Shown here: positions 15,607 through 25,523 of the stretch, piece after piece
How positions within the stretch are numbered: position 1 is the first letter of the stretch
Layout: each line of letters opens with the position of its first letter
DNA from: Desnuesiella massiliensis
GTDB lineage: Bacteria > Bacillota > Clostridia > Clostridiales > Clostridiaceae
Direction: 5' to 3'
Assembly (NCBI RefSeq): GCF_001403615.1
Contig: NZ_LN879454.1
Location: 568,216-632,215, forward strand
Length of the DNA stretch: 64,000 nucleotides
Position numbers and translations under genes: made by a program
The notes under the pieces: model-generated
Told to the model about the DNA's origin: nothing
Database searches by the model: none
The model's input: the letters and a program-made list of their open reading frames with translations, nothing else

Positions 15607-18600
15607 GAAAAGATGAAAGGTTAAAAACAATCTATGAAACAATCGCTCCCCATATTACTCGGAGCGAGAGTGCCTGGCGGGATTACCTTGAGTTTGCATC
15701 TAAATTTTTCAAATACAGTTTTGATAATGCACTGCTTGTATATGCTCAAAACCCAAATGTTACAATGCTTGCACCTACAGTAGTTTGGAATAAGGTTGGA
15801 AGATATGTCAACAAGGGTGCGACAGGTATTGCTGTATGCGAATATGAAAACGCAAGACTTACTATCAAGCACTTGTTTGATGTTTCTCAGACCAATGGCA
15901 GAGATGTGATTGCAACAAACTGGCGGCTTGAAGAAGATATGAAGAAGCGTATCGAACTGCGTCTTTCATACGGGCATAACATAAAGACATCAGGTTTTGC
16001 AGACTGCCTTCGCAGAATCTCTTATGAAGCTGTTATGGAAAACCTGGACACTTACCTGCAAAACTTTCAGAACGACTTTGGGAATCATCTGTTTGAAGAC
16101 CTTCCACAAGACGGACTGGAAATGCAGCTTCAAGAACTTATCAGCGAAAGTGTTTGTTACTTTGTAGGGAAAAGATGCGGATTAACTGATGAAGAAATGG
16201 AATTAGGATACGGGATGGCTACAGTTGCTCACTTTAATACCATTCCTTTAATTGCAAAACTCGGCTATACTGTCACCGATATTTCTAAAGGAATCTTGAT
16301 CGAAATTGAGAGGAACATAAAAATCATCGAGAAAGAAAGGAGAGCAGAAAATGAGCAAAATAGACGTGAGTTACACAGAGATAGACGGAGTGAATATTCC
16401 CAATATCCAAATCTCGAACGACAGCAAGGACGACAGGCCGCTGGGGAAATACGGCAGGATGGCAATGGAATACCTCAAAGAACAAAATCCACAGCGATAT
16501 ATGATTTTGAAAATGGATGGCACTCTGATGGCGACCATGCACCGGGTACAAGAGGAAGCAGTGGAGAAAATAGAGCACATCACACAGCAGATGTTGAAGT
16601 CCGATCCGATGCCGAACACCGAGGACATCATGGAGAAAACCAGACACATGAACAGCCTGAGATCAGCAGCGGAGGAAATCGTTCTGAACGAACTGATTTA
16701 CCAAGTGAGATAAGCAGTGAACCTTATATTCCAAATGTAGAGCTATCCGAAAAGAATGAGTCATTAACGGATGGCTCTTTTTTTATGCCTGAAAATGTTA
16801 CAATTGCAGCTTATAATATCCCTGATGAACTTCAAGAAATGGAGGGAACTGATGAGTCAAAGATAAATGAAAAATTACTTAAAGTTTTGGTGGTAGAACA
16901 GGGTAAAGCGCCTTATGTTACTGAAATCCGTAATGGATATAAGGAGCTTCAAAAACAAGTCGGAGGTACTTTTACTACTATTGAAATTGCAGAAGGTATT
17001 GATGCTATATGTGCTGATGACGTGGACTTTGGCAGCACTTCTATTAACCGCATTGTAAACGGACAGCCAATTTTCGGAACATTTTTAGTTGCAAGAGTGA
17101 ATTATAATACAGGTGAATATGTTTCTTTAACCGATGCAGATATCGAGAAGTATTTTAAGCAATTTACAGCTCCATTGATTGATATTACTGATCTACTGCA
17201 AGAATTTGAGGGTGTGAAAATAAGACAAGAGGAAAAGGCAAGCGAGTCAAACTTTCAGGAAATGGGCTTTTATAGAATGATGCCGGTAGGTCAAGTACCT
17301 CTACCTTCAACTAAAACAACAATTCAGGATAACTCCACCTATTCTCAAACTGAAGATACTCCAAAAGCTCATAAAGTTGAAACCATTGAAGCAGAGCCAA
17401 TACAGAGTAAACAAATGAACTTGTTTGACGTGACACCAAAAAGCCGTGAGGAGCAACTCATTGAAATGGTGCTTCTTGAAGGCAGTGTAATGCAAGATGG
17501 TAAGAAGCGGATTTATGATTTTGCAATGACTAATCCAACAGGCTCAGCATTTAGTGCGTTTTTGAAAGCCGAATATGGGGTTGGAGGTCATTCTGTAAAT
17601 AAACAGGGAATTGGATTTGAAAACCACGACGGGACCGGTATTGAATTTGACTGGACCGATGAAAACGGAGAAAAGCATAAAACCAATATAACATGGCTGA
17701 GAGCTGCTATAGTTATCCGAAAACTGATTGATGAAGGACGGTATTTGGATTTACAGGAAGTAAATATAGACCAAGATGAAAAGTTTAACTCGCTTAAAAA
17801 CGAGCTTGAAGAAGTAAAGGCTGAGTTGATTGAGATTGAGAAGAAGTGGGAATCGGGAGCAATTTTTTCTTACAAACAGTCGGAGTATTGGCAGGACCTT
17901 GAAGACCTGAAAGATGAACTTGAAAAGGAACTGGCAGAAATAGAACAATACCATACACCGGATGAAAAGGATTCGGAAGAAAAAGAAAGCAAACCGCAGG
18001 AGCAAACGGCTAAGGATATTCCCTTATCTGTCGAAGCAAAGTCTGGACAGTCCCGTCATACCAAGTTGAATTTCCGTTATTCCGAGGATTATAACCTATA
18101 TCCAAACGGAGCAAAAACCAAATATAAAAATAACATTGAAGCAATCAAACTCTTAAAGCGGATTGAAAATGAAAAGCGCCTTGCTAATCCCGAAGAACAA
18201 ATTATCCTTGCACGTTATGTGGGATGGGGTGGCCTTGCTAATGCCTTCTCTGATACTGCATCAGGATGGGAAAATGAGCATCAGGAACTAAAAGTCTTAC
18301 TTGATGAAAAAGAATATGAGGATGCCAGAAATTCCACTATCACGGCTTATTATACCGAGCCGGAACTGGTAAAATGCATCTATAATGCCTTTGAGAGGTT
18401 CGGTTTTAAAGGTGGCAGGGATAGAAAGATTCTTGACCCAGCGATGGGGACGGGAAACTTCTTCTCAGTCCTTCCCGAAGCAATTGCCGACACGCCTCTT
18501 TACGGTGTTGAGATTGACAGTATCACCGGACGAATTGCAAAGCAACTATATCAAAAAGCCAATATTTATGTGCAGGGGTATGAAACCACAAACTTTGAGG

Positions 18601-21600
18601 ATAATTCTTTTGATGTGGTCCTTGGGAATATTCCATTCAATAATATAAAGCTGTACGACAAGAGATATGCTGATGAGGATTTTCTGGTTCACGATTATTT
18701 TATTGCCAAATCCCTGGATCTTGTAAAACCGGGCGGTATCATTGGTTTCATCACAAGTAAAGGAACAATGGACAAAAGAGATACTGCGGTAAGGGAATAT
18801 ATAGCACAAAGAGCCGACCTGATTGGTGCTGTCCGGTTGCCGAACAATGCATTTAAAGCACTTGCGGGGACGGAAGTTACGGCCGATATTTTATTTTTTA
18901 AAAAGCTTGATCGTCCAAGAAAGGTTGATAAGTATTCTTTGCCGGACTGGGTTTTTACCAATACGAGAAAAACAGACTACATCAACATCAATCAATATTT
19001 CCATGAGCACCCTGACATGGTTTTGGGTGAAATGAGACACAGCAGGAATATGTATGGAAATGAGGAGGGTACAGCCTGTATTGCACCGGAAGGGCAAGAT
19101 TTATATGCAGAACTTGATAAGGCCATTAATAAGCTCCACGCAACCTTTACCGCAGAAGCTGATAAACCGTTAGAAGCCGCTGAGGAAGAATCAGTGAATG
19201 AAGTAACTGAGCTGGATGCTCCTAAAGGAACTAAAAACTATACCTATGTGGTGTTGGATGAAAAAATATATTATTGTGAGCATAACAAGTTGATACCACA
19301 GGATTATACAGGGAAACGAGCTGAAAGGATTAAAGGGCTTTGTGAAATCAGAGGTGCGCTTTTAAATGTTATTGCTGTACAGACAAGGGATTACACGCCT
19401 GATGAACTTCAAAAAGCGCAGAAAAAACTTAACAGCGTATATGATAGATTCGTTGACCGATGTGGGTTTATCAATGACAAATCCAATATTGCAGTATTTT
19501 CGGATGACGACCAATTTCCGCTCTTACGTTCTATTGAGGATCAGAGCGAGGATAAACAGTCATGGGTTAAAGCACCAATATTTTATAAAGCAACCATTAA
19601 ATCATACCGTTTGCCGGACAGGGCGGAAACAGCAAAGGAAGCACTTGAAATCAGCCTTAATGTTAAAATGAAAATAGACTTGCCGTATATGGCAAACCTG
19701 ACCGGTAAAACCGCAGATGAGCTGATTGATGAACTTGGAGACAGAATTTATTTGAATCCACAGAAATACTACGGCAACTATTACGAAGGCTGGGAACTGA
19801 ATGAAGAATACTTAAGCGGACAGGTCAAAGATAAGCTGCTATATGCAAAAATAAAAGCAGAAGAATATCCGGACCTTTTCACACGAAATGTAGAGGCTTT
19901 AGAAGCAGTGCAGCCTCCAAGGCTGCTGCCCGGGGATATTGATTTTCGCATTGGTTCTCCTTGGATACCGATTGAATATTACCGCCAGTTTATGCATGAA
20001 ACCTTTGGTACTCCTTATTATCTTAGAGATGTTATTGACATTGATTATATGGAGTATACCACCCAGTGGCGTGTTTTGAACAAAACAAGGGATGCCAGTT
20101 CTATTAAGGTTAATAAGACCTATGGAACAAGCAGAGTAAATGCCTATCAGATTTTTGAGGATTGCTTGAACTTACAGAGTACAACAGTGCGTGACCCTGT
20201 ACCTTATGTGGATGCAAACGGGAAAGATCAAGTAAAATATGTTGTCAATGCCAATGAAACCATGATCGCAAGAGCTAAACAAAATCAAATTAAAGAAACT
20301 TTTGGAGCATGGCTGTTCAGCAATAAAGACAGAGCTGAGGTGCTTCTTAATATTTATAATGAAAGGTTTAATACCATCAGACCTCGTGTGTATGACGGAT
20401 CTCACTTGATATTCCCCGGTATGAGTGATGAGGTAAAATTACGACCGCACCAAAGGAATTTTGCAGCGAGGGTTATTTATTCAGGTACAGGTTTGGCAGG
20501 ACATGTGGTTGGTGCAGGGAAAACCGCAGCCCTTATTGCATCAGGGATGTATCTGAAAAGCATTGGAGCCATTAAAAAACCGATATATATTGTTCCTAAT
20601 CATTTAACAGAGCAATGGGCAAAAGAGTTCTACCGTTTCTTTCCGCAAGCCAATATTTTAGTGACAACCAAAAAGGATTTTGATAAAGCCAACCGCAACA
20701 AGTTTGTTTCCCGAATCGCAATGGGTGATTACGATGCCATTATAATCGGTCACAGTCAATTTGAACGTATTCCTATCTCAAAAGAGCGCCAGGAAAAGCA
20801 ATTGAATGAAGAAATCAACCAACTCTCTTATATTATCAAGAAAATGCGTGATGAAAAGGGCGACAATTGGTCAATTAAACAAATGGTCATCTTTCAAAAC
20901 AACCTCAAAAACAGGCTGACAAAGCTTGCTGCTGAGGAAAAGAAAGATGACCTTTTAACTTTTGAACAGCTTGGTGTAGATTACATGTTTGTAGACGAAG
21001 CCCATGTTTATAAAAACTGTTTCAGCTATACAAAAATGAGGAACGTTGCCGGTATCGGTAAATCGGCAAGCCAAAGGGCTACTGATATGCTTTTAAAATG
21101 CCAGTATTTACAGGAAATCAACAATGGAAAAGGTGTGGTATTTGCCACAGGGACACCCATTTCCAACAGCATGAGTGAGATGTATGTCATGCAGAGATAC
21201 TTGCAGCCACAGACGCTTCAAAAAATGGGCTTAAACTACTTTGACAGCTGGGCTGCCACCTTTGGTGAAGTTGTATCTTCTTTGGAAATAACGCCGGAAG
21301 GCTCCGGTTATCGCATGAGAAACCGTTTTGCAAAATTCCACAACCTGCCTGAACTTATGAATATGTTTCAACTCGTAGCTGATATTCAGACTGCCGATAT
21401 GCTGAATCTCCCGACTCCAGATATTGAGGGTGGTAAAGCAGCCATTATCGCAACAGAAGCCACACCATTTCAAAAAATGCTGATGGATACCTTTGTTGAG
21501 CGAGCTGATAAAATCCGAAGCGGCGAAGTTGATGCTTCTACCGACAATATGCTTAAACTCACGAATGAAGCTAAGCTCATGTCCATCGACCCTCGATTGA

Positions 21601-22940
21601 TTATTGAAGATGCCCCAAATGATCCGAACAGCAAGCTGAATATTGCCATTGATAAAGTGTTTGATATATGGCAGAAGACCAAAGAAAAACGCTCTACTCA
21701 GATTATTTTCTGTGATTCCGGCACACCAAAGCCCGGACAGTTTAATGTCTATGATGAAATCAAGCAGTGCCTGACTGAAAAGGGTATTTCTGAAGAACAA
21801 ATAGCTTTCGTTCATGATGCTAAGACCGATGAACAACGTGAAGCACTGTTTGAAAAGGTACGTATGGGTGAGGTGAGAATCTTGCTTGGAAGCACATTAA
21901 AACTTGGAACAGGCACAAATGTTCAGGATAAGCTGATAGCTGTCCATCATCTGGACTGTCCTTGGCGCCCAAGTGATATTGAACAGCGCGATGGCCGAAT
22001 ACTGCGTCAGGGTAATGAGAATCCCGTGATAAGTATCTTTCGATATGTCACTAAAGGTACGTTTGATGCTTACTTGTGGCAAATCCAAGAGCAAAAACTG
22101 AAATATATCAGTCAAGTCATGACAGGCAAGAGCATTTCTCGTTCCTGTGAGGATATGGACGAAACCGTTCTCTCTGCTGCTGAAGTAAAAGCCATAGCAA
22201 CATCTAATCCACTTCTGGCAGAAAAAATGGAAGTTGATAATGAAGTAGCAAGATTGAAATTGCTCAAAGCTAACTGGAACAATGAAAGGATTATTTTAGA
22301 AAGAAACATCGAAAGTCATTATCCAAAAATGATTGCTCATTGTAAGGAAAAAATTGCAGCCCTGGAAAAAGATATTGTACTGAAAAATCAATCAATCGGA
22401 CAGGAGTTTTTAATGCTTGTTAACGGCAAGACCTTCGATGAAAGGGTAAAAGCCGGTGAAAGGCTTATCATGATGAGTAAGCTCCATGACATTTTTGTAA
22501 ACGGGGAACCTTTGGAAGTTGGTGCTTATCGCGGGTTTAAACTTTTACTTGCCCGATCTGCATTTGACCAGTTAGAAGTGCAAATCAAAGGAGCATCAAC
22601 CTATCGTGTTGAACTCGGTGATTCCGAGCTTGGAAGTGTTACAAGGATTGAAAATGCTGTAGAGAAAATCGACAGCATACTGGCACAGACAAAGCAAAAA
22701 CTTGAGGATGCGATTGTACAACTTTCCGAAGCCAAAAAGGAAGTAGTAAAACCATTTGAATTTGAAGAGCGCTTAGCAGAGTATTCAGCACGTCAGGCAG
22801 AGATTAATACAAAATTGGAGTTTAAAGAACTCAGGCAGCAGGAGGAGGTTATTATTGATGAAAACGGACAGGAAAGCGATTCACGGTATTCATCTGATGA
22901 CAGAGAGCCTGAACATGCAATTGCAGAACGGGATATCTAA
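15603..22940 (+). CDS. Giant ICE methylase-helicase polyprotein (2445 residues)
   Basis: A cytoplasmic polyvalent DNA-processing protein typical of Tn1549-like elements. In order: an ArdC-like N-terminal segment (residues about 20-100); a low-complexity R/H/G/Q-rich linker (250-370) whose DNA also encodes tnpV in another frame; a DUF3846 domain (424-525); a polyvalent-protein-associated domain (about 620-710); a coiled coil (725-790); an N6-adenine methylase-like core with motif I DPAMGTGN (about 945) but GNIPF in place of the usual NPPF (about 1005); an SNF2-type helicase with GAGKT (about 1636), DEAH (about 1799) and a C-terminal QRDGRILRQG (about 2128). The TTG start follows AAGGAGG and overlaps the parB stop. 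The changed NPPF motif makes methylase activity doubtful. Confidence 0.88.
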   Translation: MRKDERLKTIYETIAPHITRSESAWRDYLEFASKFFKYSFDNALLVYAQNPNVTMLAPTVVWNKVGRYVNKGATGIAVCEYENARLTIKHLFDVSQTNGRDVIATNWRLEEDMKKRIELRLSYGHNIKTSGFADCLRRISYEAVMENLDTYLQNFQNDFGNHLFEDLPQDGLEMQLQELISESVCYFVGKRCGLTDEEMELGYGMATVAHFNTIPLIAKLGYTVTDISKGILIEIERNIKIIEKERRAENEQNRRELHRDRRSEYSQYPNLERQQGRQAAGEIRQDGNGIPQRTKSTAIYDFENGWHSDGDHAPGTRGSSGENRAHHTADVEVRSDAEHRGHHGENQTHEQPEISSGGNRSERTDLPSEISSEPYIPNVELSEKNESLTDGSFFMPENVTIAAYNIPDELQEMEGTDESKINEKLLKVLVVEQGKAPYVTEIRNGYKELQKQVGGTFTTIEIAEGIDAICADDVDFGSTSINRIVNGQPIFGTFLVARVNYNTGEYVSLTDADIEKYFKQFTAPLIDITDLLQEFEGVKIRQEEKASESNFQEMGFYRMMPVGQVPLPSTKTTIQDNSTYSQTEDTPKAHKVETIEAEPIQSKQMNLFDVTPKSREEQLIEMVLLEGSVMQDGKKRIYDFAMTNPTGSAFSAFLKAEYGVGGHSVNKQGIGFENHDGTGIEFDWTDENGEKHKTNITWLRAAIVIRKLIDEGRYLDLQEVNIDQDEKFNSLKNELEEVKAELIEIEKKWESGAIFSYKQSEYWQDLEDLKDELEKELAEIEQYHTPDEKDSEEKESKPQEQTAKDIPLSVEAKSGQSRHTKLNFRYSEDYNLYPNGAKTKYKNNIEAIKLLKRIENEKRLANPEEQIILARYVGWGGLANAFSDTASGWENEHQELKVLLDEKEYEDARNSTITAYYTEPELVKCIYNAFERFGFKGGRDRKILDPAMGTGNFFSVLPEAIADTPLYGVEIDSITGRIAKQLYQKANIYVQGYETTNFEDNSFDVVLGNIPFNNIKLYDKRYADEDFLVHDYFIAKSLDLVKPGGIIGFITSKGTMDKRDTAVREYIAQRADLIGAVRLPNNAFKALAGTEVTADILFFKKLDRPRKVDKYSLPDWVFTNTRKTDYININQYFHEHPDMVLGEMRHSRNMYGNEEGTACIAPEGQDLYAELDKAINKLHATFTAEADKPLEAAEEESVNEVTELDAPKGTKNYTYVVLDEKIYYCEHNKLIPQDYTGKRAERIKGLCEIRGALLNVIAVQTRDYTPDELQKAQKKLNSVYDRFVDRCGFINDKSNIAVFSDDDQFPLLRSIEDQSEDKQSWVKAPIFYKATIKSYRLPDRAETAKEALEISLNVKMKIDLPYMANLTGKTADELIDELGDRIYLNPQKYYGNYYEGWELNEEYLSGQVKDKLLYAKIKAEEYPDLFTRNVEALEAVQPPRLLPGDIDFRIGSPWIPIEYYRQFMHETFGTPYYLRDVIDIDYMEYTTQWRVLNKTRDASSIKVNKTYGTSRVNAYQIFEDCLNLQSTTVRDPVPYVDANGKDQVKYVVNANETMIARAKQNQIKETFGAWLFSNKDRAEVLLNIYNERFNTIRPRVYDGSHLIFPGMSDEVKLRPHQRNFAARVIYSGTGLAGHVVGAGKTAALIASGMYLKSIGAIKKPIYIVPNHLTEQWAKEFYRFFPQANILVTTKKDFDKANRNKFVSRIAMGDYDAIIIGHSQFERIPISKERQEKQLNEEINQLSYIIKKMRDEKGDNWSIKQMVIFQNNLKNRLTKLAAEEKKDDLLTFEQLGVDYMFVDEAHVYKNCFSYTKMRNVAGIGKSASQRATDMLLKCQYLQEINNGKGVVFATGTPISNSMSEMYVMQRYLQPQTLQKMGLNYFDSWAATFGEVVSSLEITPEGSGYRMRNRFAKFHNLPELMNMFQLVADIQTADMLNLPTPDIEGGKAAIIATEATPFQKMLMDTFVERADKIRSGEVDASTDNMLKLTNEAKLMSIDPRLIIEDAPNDPNSKLNIAIDKVFDIWQKTKEKRSTQIIFCDSGTPKPGQFNVYDEIKQCLTEKGISEEQIAFVHDAKTDEQREALFEKVRMGEVRILLGSTLKLGTGTNVQDKLIAVHHLDCPWRPSDIEQRDGRILRQGNENPVISIFRYVTKGTFDAYLWQIQEQKLKYISQVMTGKSISRSCEDMDETVLSAAEVKAIATSNPLLAEKMEVDNEVARLKLLKANWNNERIILERNIESHYPKMIAHCKEKIAALEKDIVLKNQSIGQEFLMLVNGKTFDERVKAGERLIMMSKLHDIFVNGEPLEVGAYRGFKLLLARSAFDQLEVQIKGASTYRVELGDSELGSVTRIENAVEKIDSILAQTKQKLEDAIVQLSEAKKEVVKPFEFEERLAEYSARQAEINTKLEFKELRQQEEVIIDENGQESDSRYSSDDREPEHAIAERDI
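16351..16713 (+). CDS. tnpV: TnpV-like transposon protein, nested out of frame
   Basis: A 120-residue frame lies wholly inside the giant gene, shifted by +1. It has its own ribosome site (AAAGGAGAG, seven bases before ATG) and the family hallmarks of TnpV from Tn4451-type elements: an early DGVNIPNIQIS segment, LGKYGRMAMEYLKEQNPQRY, and the C-terminal RSAAEEIVLNELIY. The host frame in the same stretch is low-complexity, which suggests the nested gene constrains the sequence. TnpV function is unknown. Both frames appear real. Confidence 0.8.
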   Translation: MSKIDVSYTEIDGVNIPNIQISNDSKDDRPLGKYGRMAMEYLKEQNPQRYMILKMDGTLMATMHRVQEEAVEKIEHITQQMLKSDPMPNTEDIMEKTRHMNSLRSAAEEIVLNELIYQVR

Positions 22941-22995
22941 GGATGTTATTTTAAAGCCATTTTAAATTACTTTATTTTGAAAGGATGTGATCATA

Positions 22996-23748
22996 ATGCC
23001 GATGGTTGCGGTAAAACAGCCCTATGTTTTGTTCGTGGTAAATGATGATACGCCACAGCATCCCCGTGCGGAACAAGATAATCTCGGAACAATGATCTGC
23101 TTCCATAGCAGATATAATCTTGGTGACGAACACAGCTTTCATGAGCCGGACGATTTTTTGATGGATCTTTTGGAAAAAAAGCTGGGCGACTATGAAGAAG
23201 CCGAGGAAAAATTCGAGGAACTTACAGAGGAGATTGATATTTCTTTGTATCGAAATCGCTATGGTGCATACAGAAAAGCCATCCATGATAATATCTTGGA
23301 TTATCTTTCGAGCAGTTTCGTTATCGAGCCTATTTATCTTTATGACCACAGTGGAATTACAATCAATACAACCGGTTTTTCCTGTCCTTGGGACAGTGGG
23401 CAGGTAGGCTGGATTTATGTTTCATACGATAACATACAAAAGGAATATGGTGTGGTCACTCCTGAAACTATTGAAAAGGCAAGACAGGTTTTAATCAGCG
23501 AAGTTAGGGAATATGATTATTACCTTACCGATCAGTGCTACGGATTTAAATTGTATGAAAGCAACGAGGAAATAGCAAGCTGCTGGGGCTTTATGGGTGA
23601 AATTCGTGATGTGCAGAATGAAATAAAAGAGTATTTGCCGGATGACTGCAAAGATATTGTTGAATCCCTGGAATATCGATATGACGATGCAGATATTGAA
23701 GATATTTTGGAGGAGATAAAGGAACTGGATGAAGAAATGGAGGTATAG
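22996..23748 (+). CDS. ICE-conserved protein of unknown function
   Basis: A 250-residue acidic soluble protein. The N-terminus (VKQPYVLFVVNDD) looks like a strand-rich domain, the middle has two segments with WDSGQVGWIYV and QCYGFKLYE character, and the C-terminus is a charged helix ending DEEMEV. I recognise it only as a type of gene that follows the giant methylase-helicase in related elements; no motif gives a function. I placed the start at the ATG at 22,996, ten bases after AAGGA. It is followed after three bases by the TOPRIM gene, so both belong to one operon. Confidence 0.65.
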   Translation: MPMVAVKQPYVLFVVNDDTPQHPRAEQDNLGTMICFHSRYNLGDEHSFHEPDDFLMDLLEKKLGDYEEAEEKFEELTEEIDISLYRNRYGAYRKAIHDNILDYLSSSFVIEPIYLYDHSGITINTTGFSCPWDSGQVGWIYVSYDNIQKEYGVVTPETIEKARQVLISEVREYDYYLTDQCYGFKLYESNEEIASCWGFMGEIRDVQNEIKEYLPDDCKDIVESLEYRYDDADIEDILEEIKELDEEMEV

Positions 23749-23751
23749 CCT

Positions 23752-24816
23752 ATGCAGACGCAAACCCGGAAGGCATATCGCCACTTTACGGAGGAAGAAA
23801 TACAAAGAGCAAACTGCGTAAGCTTAATTGATCTTGCACGTCAGTATGGTTTTGAACTTGAGAATGGAGGAAGAAAAGCACTTCATGCAAAAAAATCGGG
23901 TGGGTTGTACATTTTTAAAGACAGCAACCGTTTTTATCACTGGACTGCCGATGAAAAAGGCGGTCCTATTGATTTTGTGATGAAATACGGCAATATAACC
24001 TATCCCGAAGCCGTTGCACAACTGCTTGGTGAACGTTATGAACCTTATATTCAAACTGTAGGACCTTATGAAAAAGAAGAGAAAGGCCCGCTGATTATTC
24101 CTGATAAGGCAGAAAATTTTAAAAGAACCTATTGGTATTTAATCTCCATCCGAGGTATTGAACCGGAAATTGTATCCGTACTGATGAATGAAAAGAAAGT
24201 TTATCAGGAAGCCCAATATGGAAACTGTGTGTTTGTCGGATACGATGAGAGCGGTATTCCTAAGTACTGTTCCATGCGCGGAACCTATACTGATAAGGCA
24301 TTTAAAATGGATGCCGTTAATTCCGATAAGAGCTATCCCTTTGTGATCGGAGGGAAGAGCGATATGGTATTTGTTTGCGAAAGTCCCATTGATGCCATGA
24401 GCCATGCTACCTTTGCAAAACTCTATGGACATGATTGGAGGCAGGATAACCGCATCTCTCTCGGATGTACCTGGGATGGCGCCCTTGAACGATATTTGCA
24501 GTGGCATCCTGAAATCAAAAAAATAGTATTCGCCTTGGACAATGACTACCTTGCTAAAGATAAAGACGGATGTTATAGAAACTGGGGTCAGATGGCTGCA
24601 ATGAAATGGTGTGATAAATACAGCGAAAAAGGCTACGAAGTAGCAATCCACAGACCGCATCTCAAAGACTTTAACCAGGATCTGATTGAAAACCGTAAAG
24701 GAAGAACTGTAGCTGAGCTTGACGCCATGCGTGAAGATGAACTGAAAGCCGAATTTGAAAAGGATGCCGTTGATGAGCCGAATGAGGAACTTGACATGGA
24801 GGAGGTTGAACCATGA
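23752..24816 (+). CDS. DUF3991/TOPRIM primase-like protein
   Basis: A 354-residue protein. The first 110 residues look like DUF3991 (ANCVSLIDLARQYGFEL, FHW-type tryptophan motif YHWTADEKGGPIDFVM), a zinc-less relative of the DnaG N-terminal domain. A TOPRIM domain follows, with VFVCESPIDAMSHATF (about 205) and VFALDNDYLAKD (about 263) supplying the acidic metal-binding residues. Such proteins are thought to prime or handle single-stranded transferred DNA. The last 30 residues are very acidic. It lies directly upstream of the oriT-like region. Confidence 0.82.
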   Translation: MQTQTRKAYRHFTEEEIQRANCVSLIDLARQYGFELENGGRKALHAKKSGGLYIFKDSNRFYHWTADEKGGPIDFVMKYGNITYPEAVAQLLGERYEPYIQTVGPYEKEEKGPLIIPDKAENFKRTYWYLISIRGIEPEIVSVLMNEKKVYQEAQYGNCVFVGYDESGIPKYCSMRGTYTDKAFKMDAVNSDKSYPFVIGGKSDMVFVCESPIDAMSHATFAKLYGHDWRQDNRISLGCTWDGALERYLQWHPEIKKIVFALDNDYLAKDKDGCYRNWGQMAAMKWCDKYSEKGYEVAIHRPHLKDFNQDLIENRKGRTVAELDAMREDELKAEFEKDAVDEPNEELDMEEVEP

Positions 24817-24840
24817 ACTTTCTTTTCATCAGTATGAAAC

Positions 24841-25002
24841 CTTCCCTTTTGGGAAGCCCCGAACCTAAAGGGGAAAGGGTTTAATCCCTTCCCTTTTGAG
24901 GTAAGGCAGGAATAGTGGGGTTCCCACCCCACGAGAAAACAGCTTACCGGCAGTGCCGGTAACGGGGTTCTTGCAATATTATCAGTCACCCAATGGGGTG
25001 AC
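24841..25002. other. Probable origin of transfer (oriT): cluster of five inverted repeats
   Basis: The 206-base gap before the mobilisation genes holds dense inverted repeats: 24841-24846/24851-24856; 24867-24879/24886-24897 (imperfect); 24915-24920/24927-24932 (GTGGGG/CCCCAC); 24944-24951/24955-24962 (TTACCGGC/GCCGGTAA); 24985-24991/24996-25002 (GTCACCC/GGGTGAC). The position, directly upstream of a ribbon-helix-helix protein and a relaxase, is where oriT sits in MOBP-type elements. The nick site cannot be named from sequence alone. Confidence 0.65.
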
Positions 25003-25022
25003 AAGCGGAAAGGAGGAGTATT

Positions 25023-25523
25023 GTGAAAGATAAACCTAAAAGCAACACTCCAAAAACTCAGAAAAGGTCAGTGGTTTTTTCTACCGATACTTTAGAACAG
25101 ATTGAAAAGCTGGCAATAAAGAAGAATGTATTTGCTTCTGATATTATCAGAGAATTTGTGGAGAAAGGATTGGCAGTCAATGGATATGAAGAAAACATAG
25201 ATATGATAACCGCCATCATTCATCAGGAAATTGAAACTTCAATTAAATCACTGGCTAACCGTCTTGCAGGAATGATTAACAGACTGACAATCATCTCAGC
25301 TGCAGCATACTATGCAAATATCTCCATTATATCAGACTTGATTGATAAAGATCGATATTCTTCCTTTGAAAAAATCGAAAAGCTGGCAAGAAAGCGTGCT
25401 TTGGTTTACGCCAATATGAAAAGTGCTGATGCAGTCGCAGCCTTTATGGATGATGAAGAAATAAAGAAAGCAATTGCAGAGATTAAGGGAGGAACACTTG
25501 CTTATGTCGATTTTGATGTATAA
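25023..25523 (+). CDS. MobC-like ribbon-helix-helix mobilisation accessory protein
   Basis: A 166-residue protein. Residues about 14-55 form a ribbon-helix-helix (RSVVFSTDTLEQIEKLA, then ASDIIREFVEKGL) that would bind oriT. The C-terminal part is helical and alanine-rich. GTG start eight bases after GGAGGAG. Its end overlaps the relaxase start by 20 bases. In this position it should act like MobC, assisting the relaxase at oriT. Confidence 0.75.
   Translation: MKDKPKSNTPKTQKRSVVFSTDTLEQIEKLAIKKNVFASDIIREFVEKGLAVNGYEENIDMITAIIHQEIETSIKSLANRLAGMINRLTIISAAAYYANISIISDLIDKDRYSSFEKIEKLARKRALVYANMKSADAVAAFMDDEEIKKAIAEIKGGTLAYVDFDV

Noticed and set aside
18385..18648. Second nested plus-strand frame in the giant gene, similar in kind to tnpV
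   Set aside because: It covers conserved methylase motif I in the main frame, has no ribosome site and no family resemblance, unlike the tnpV frame.
21231..21836. 201-residue minus-strand open frame inside the giant helicase
   Set aside because: It is antisense to conserved helicase motifs, has no ribosome site and no recognisable motif; a shadow of the coding strand.
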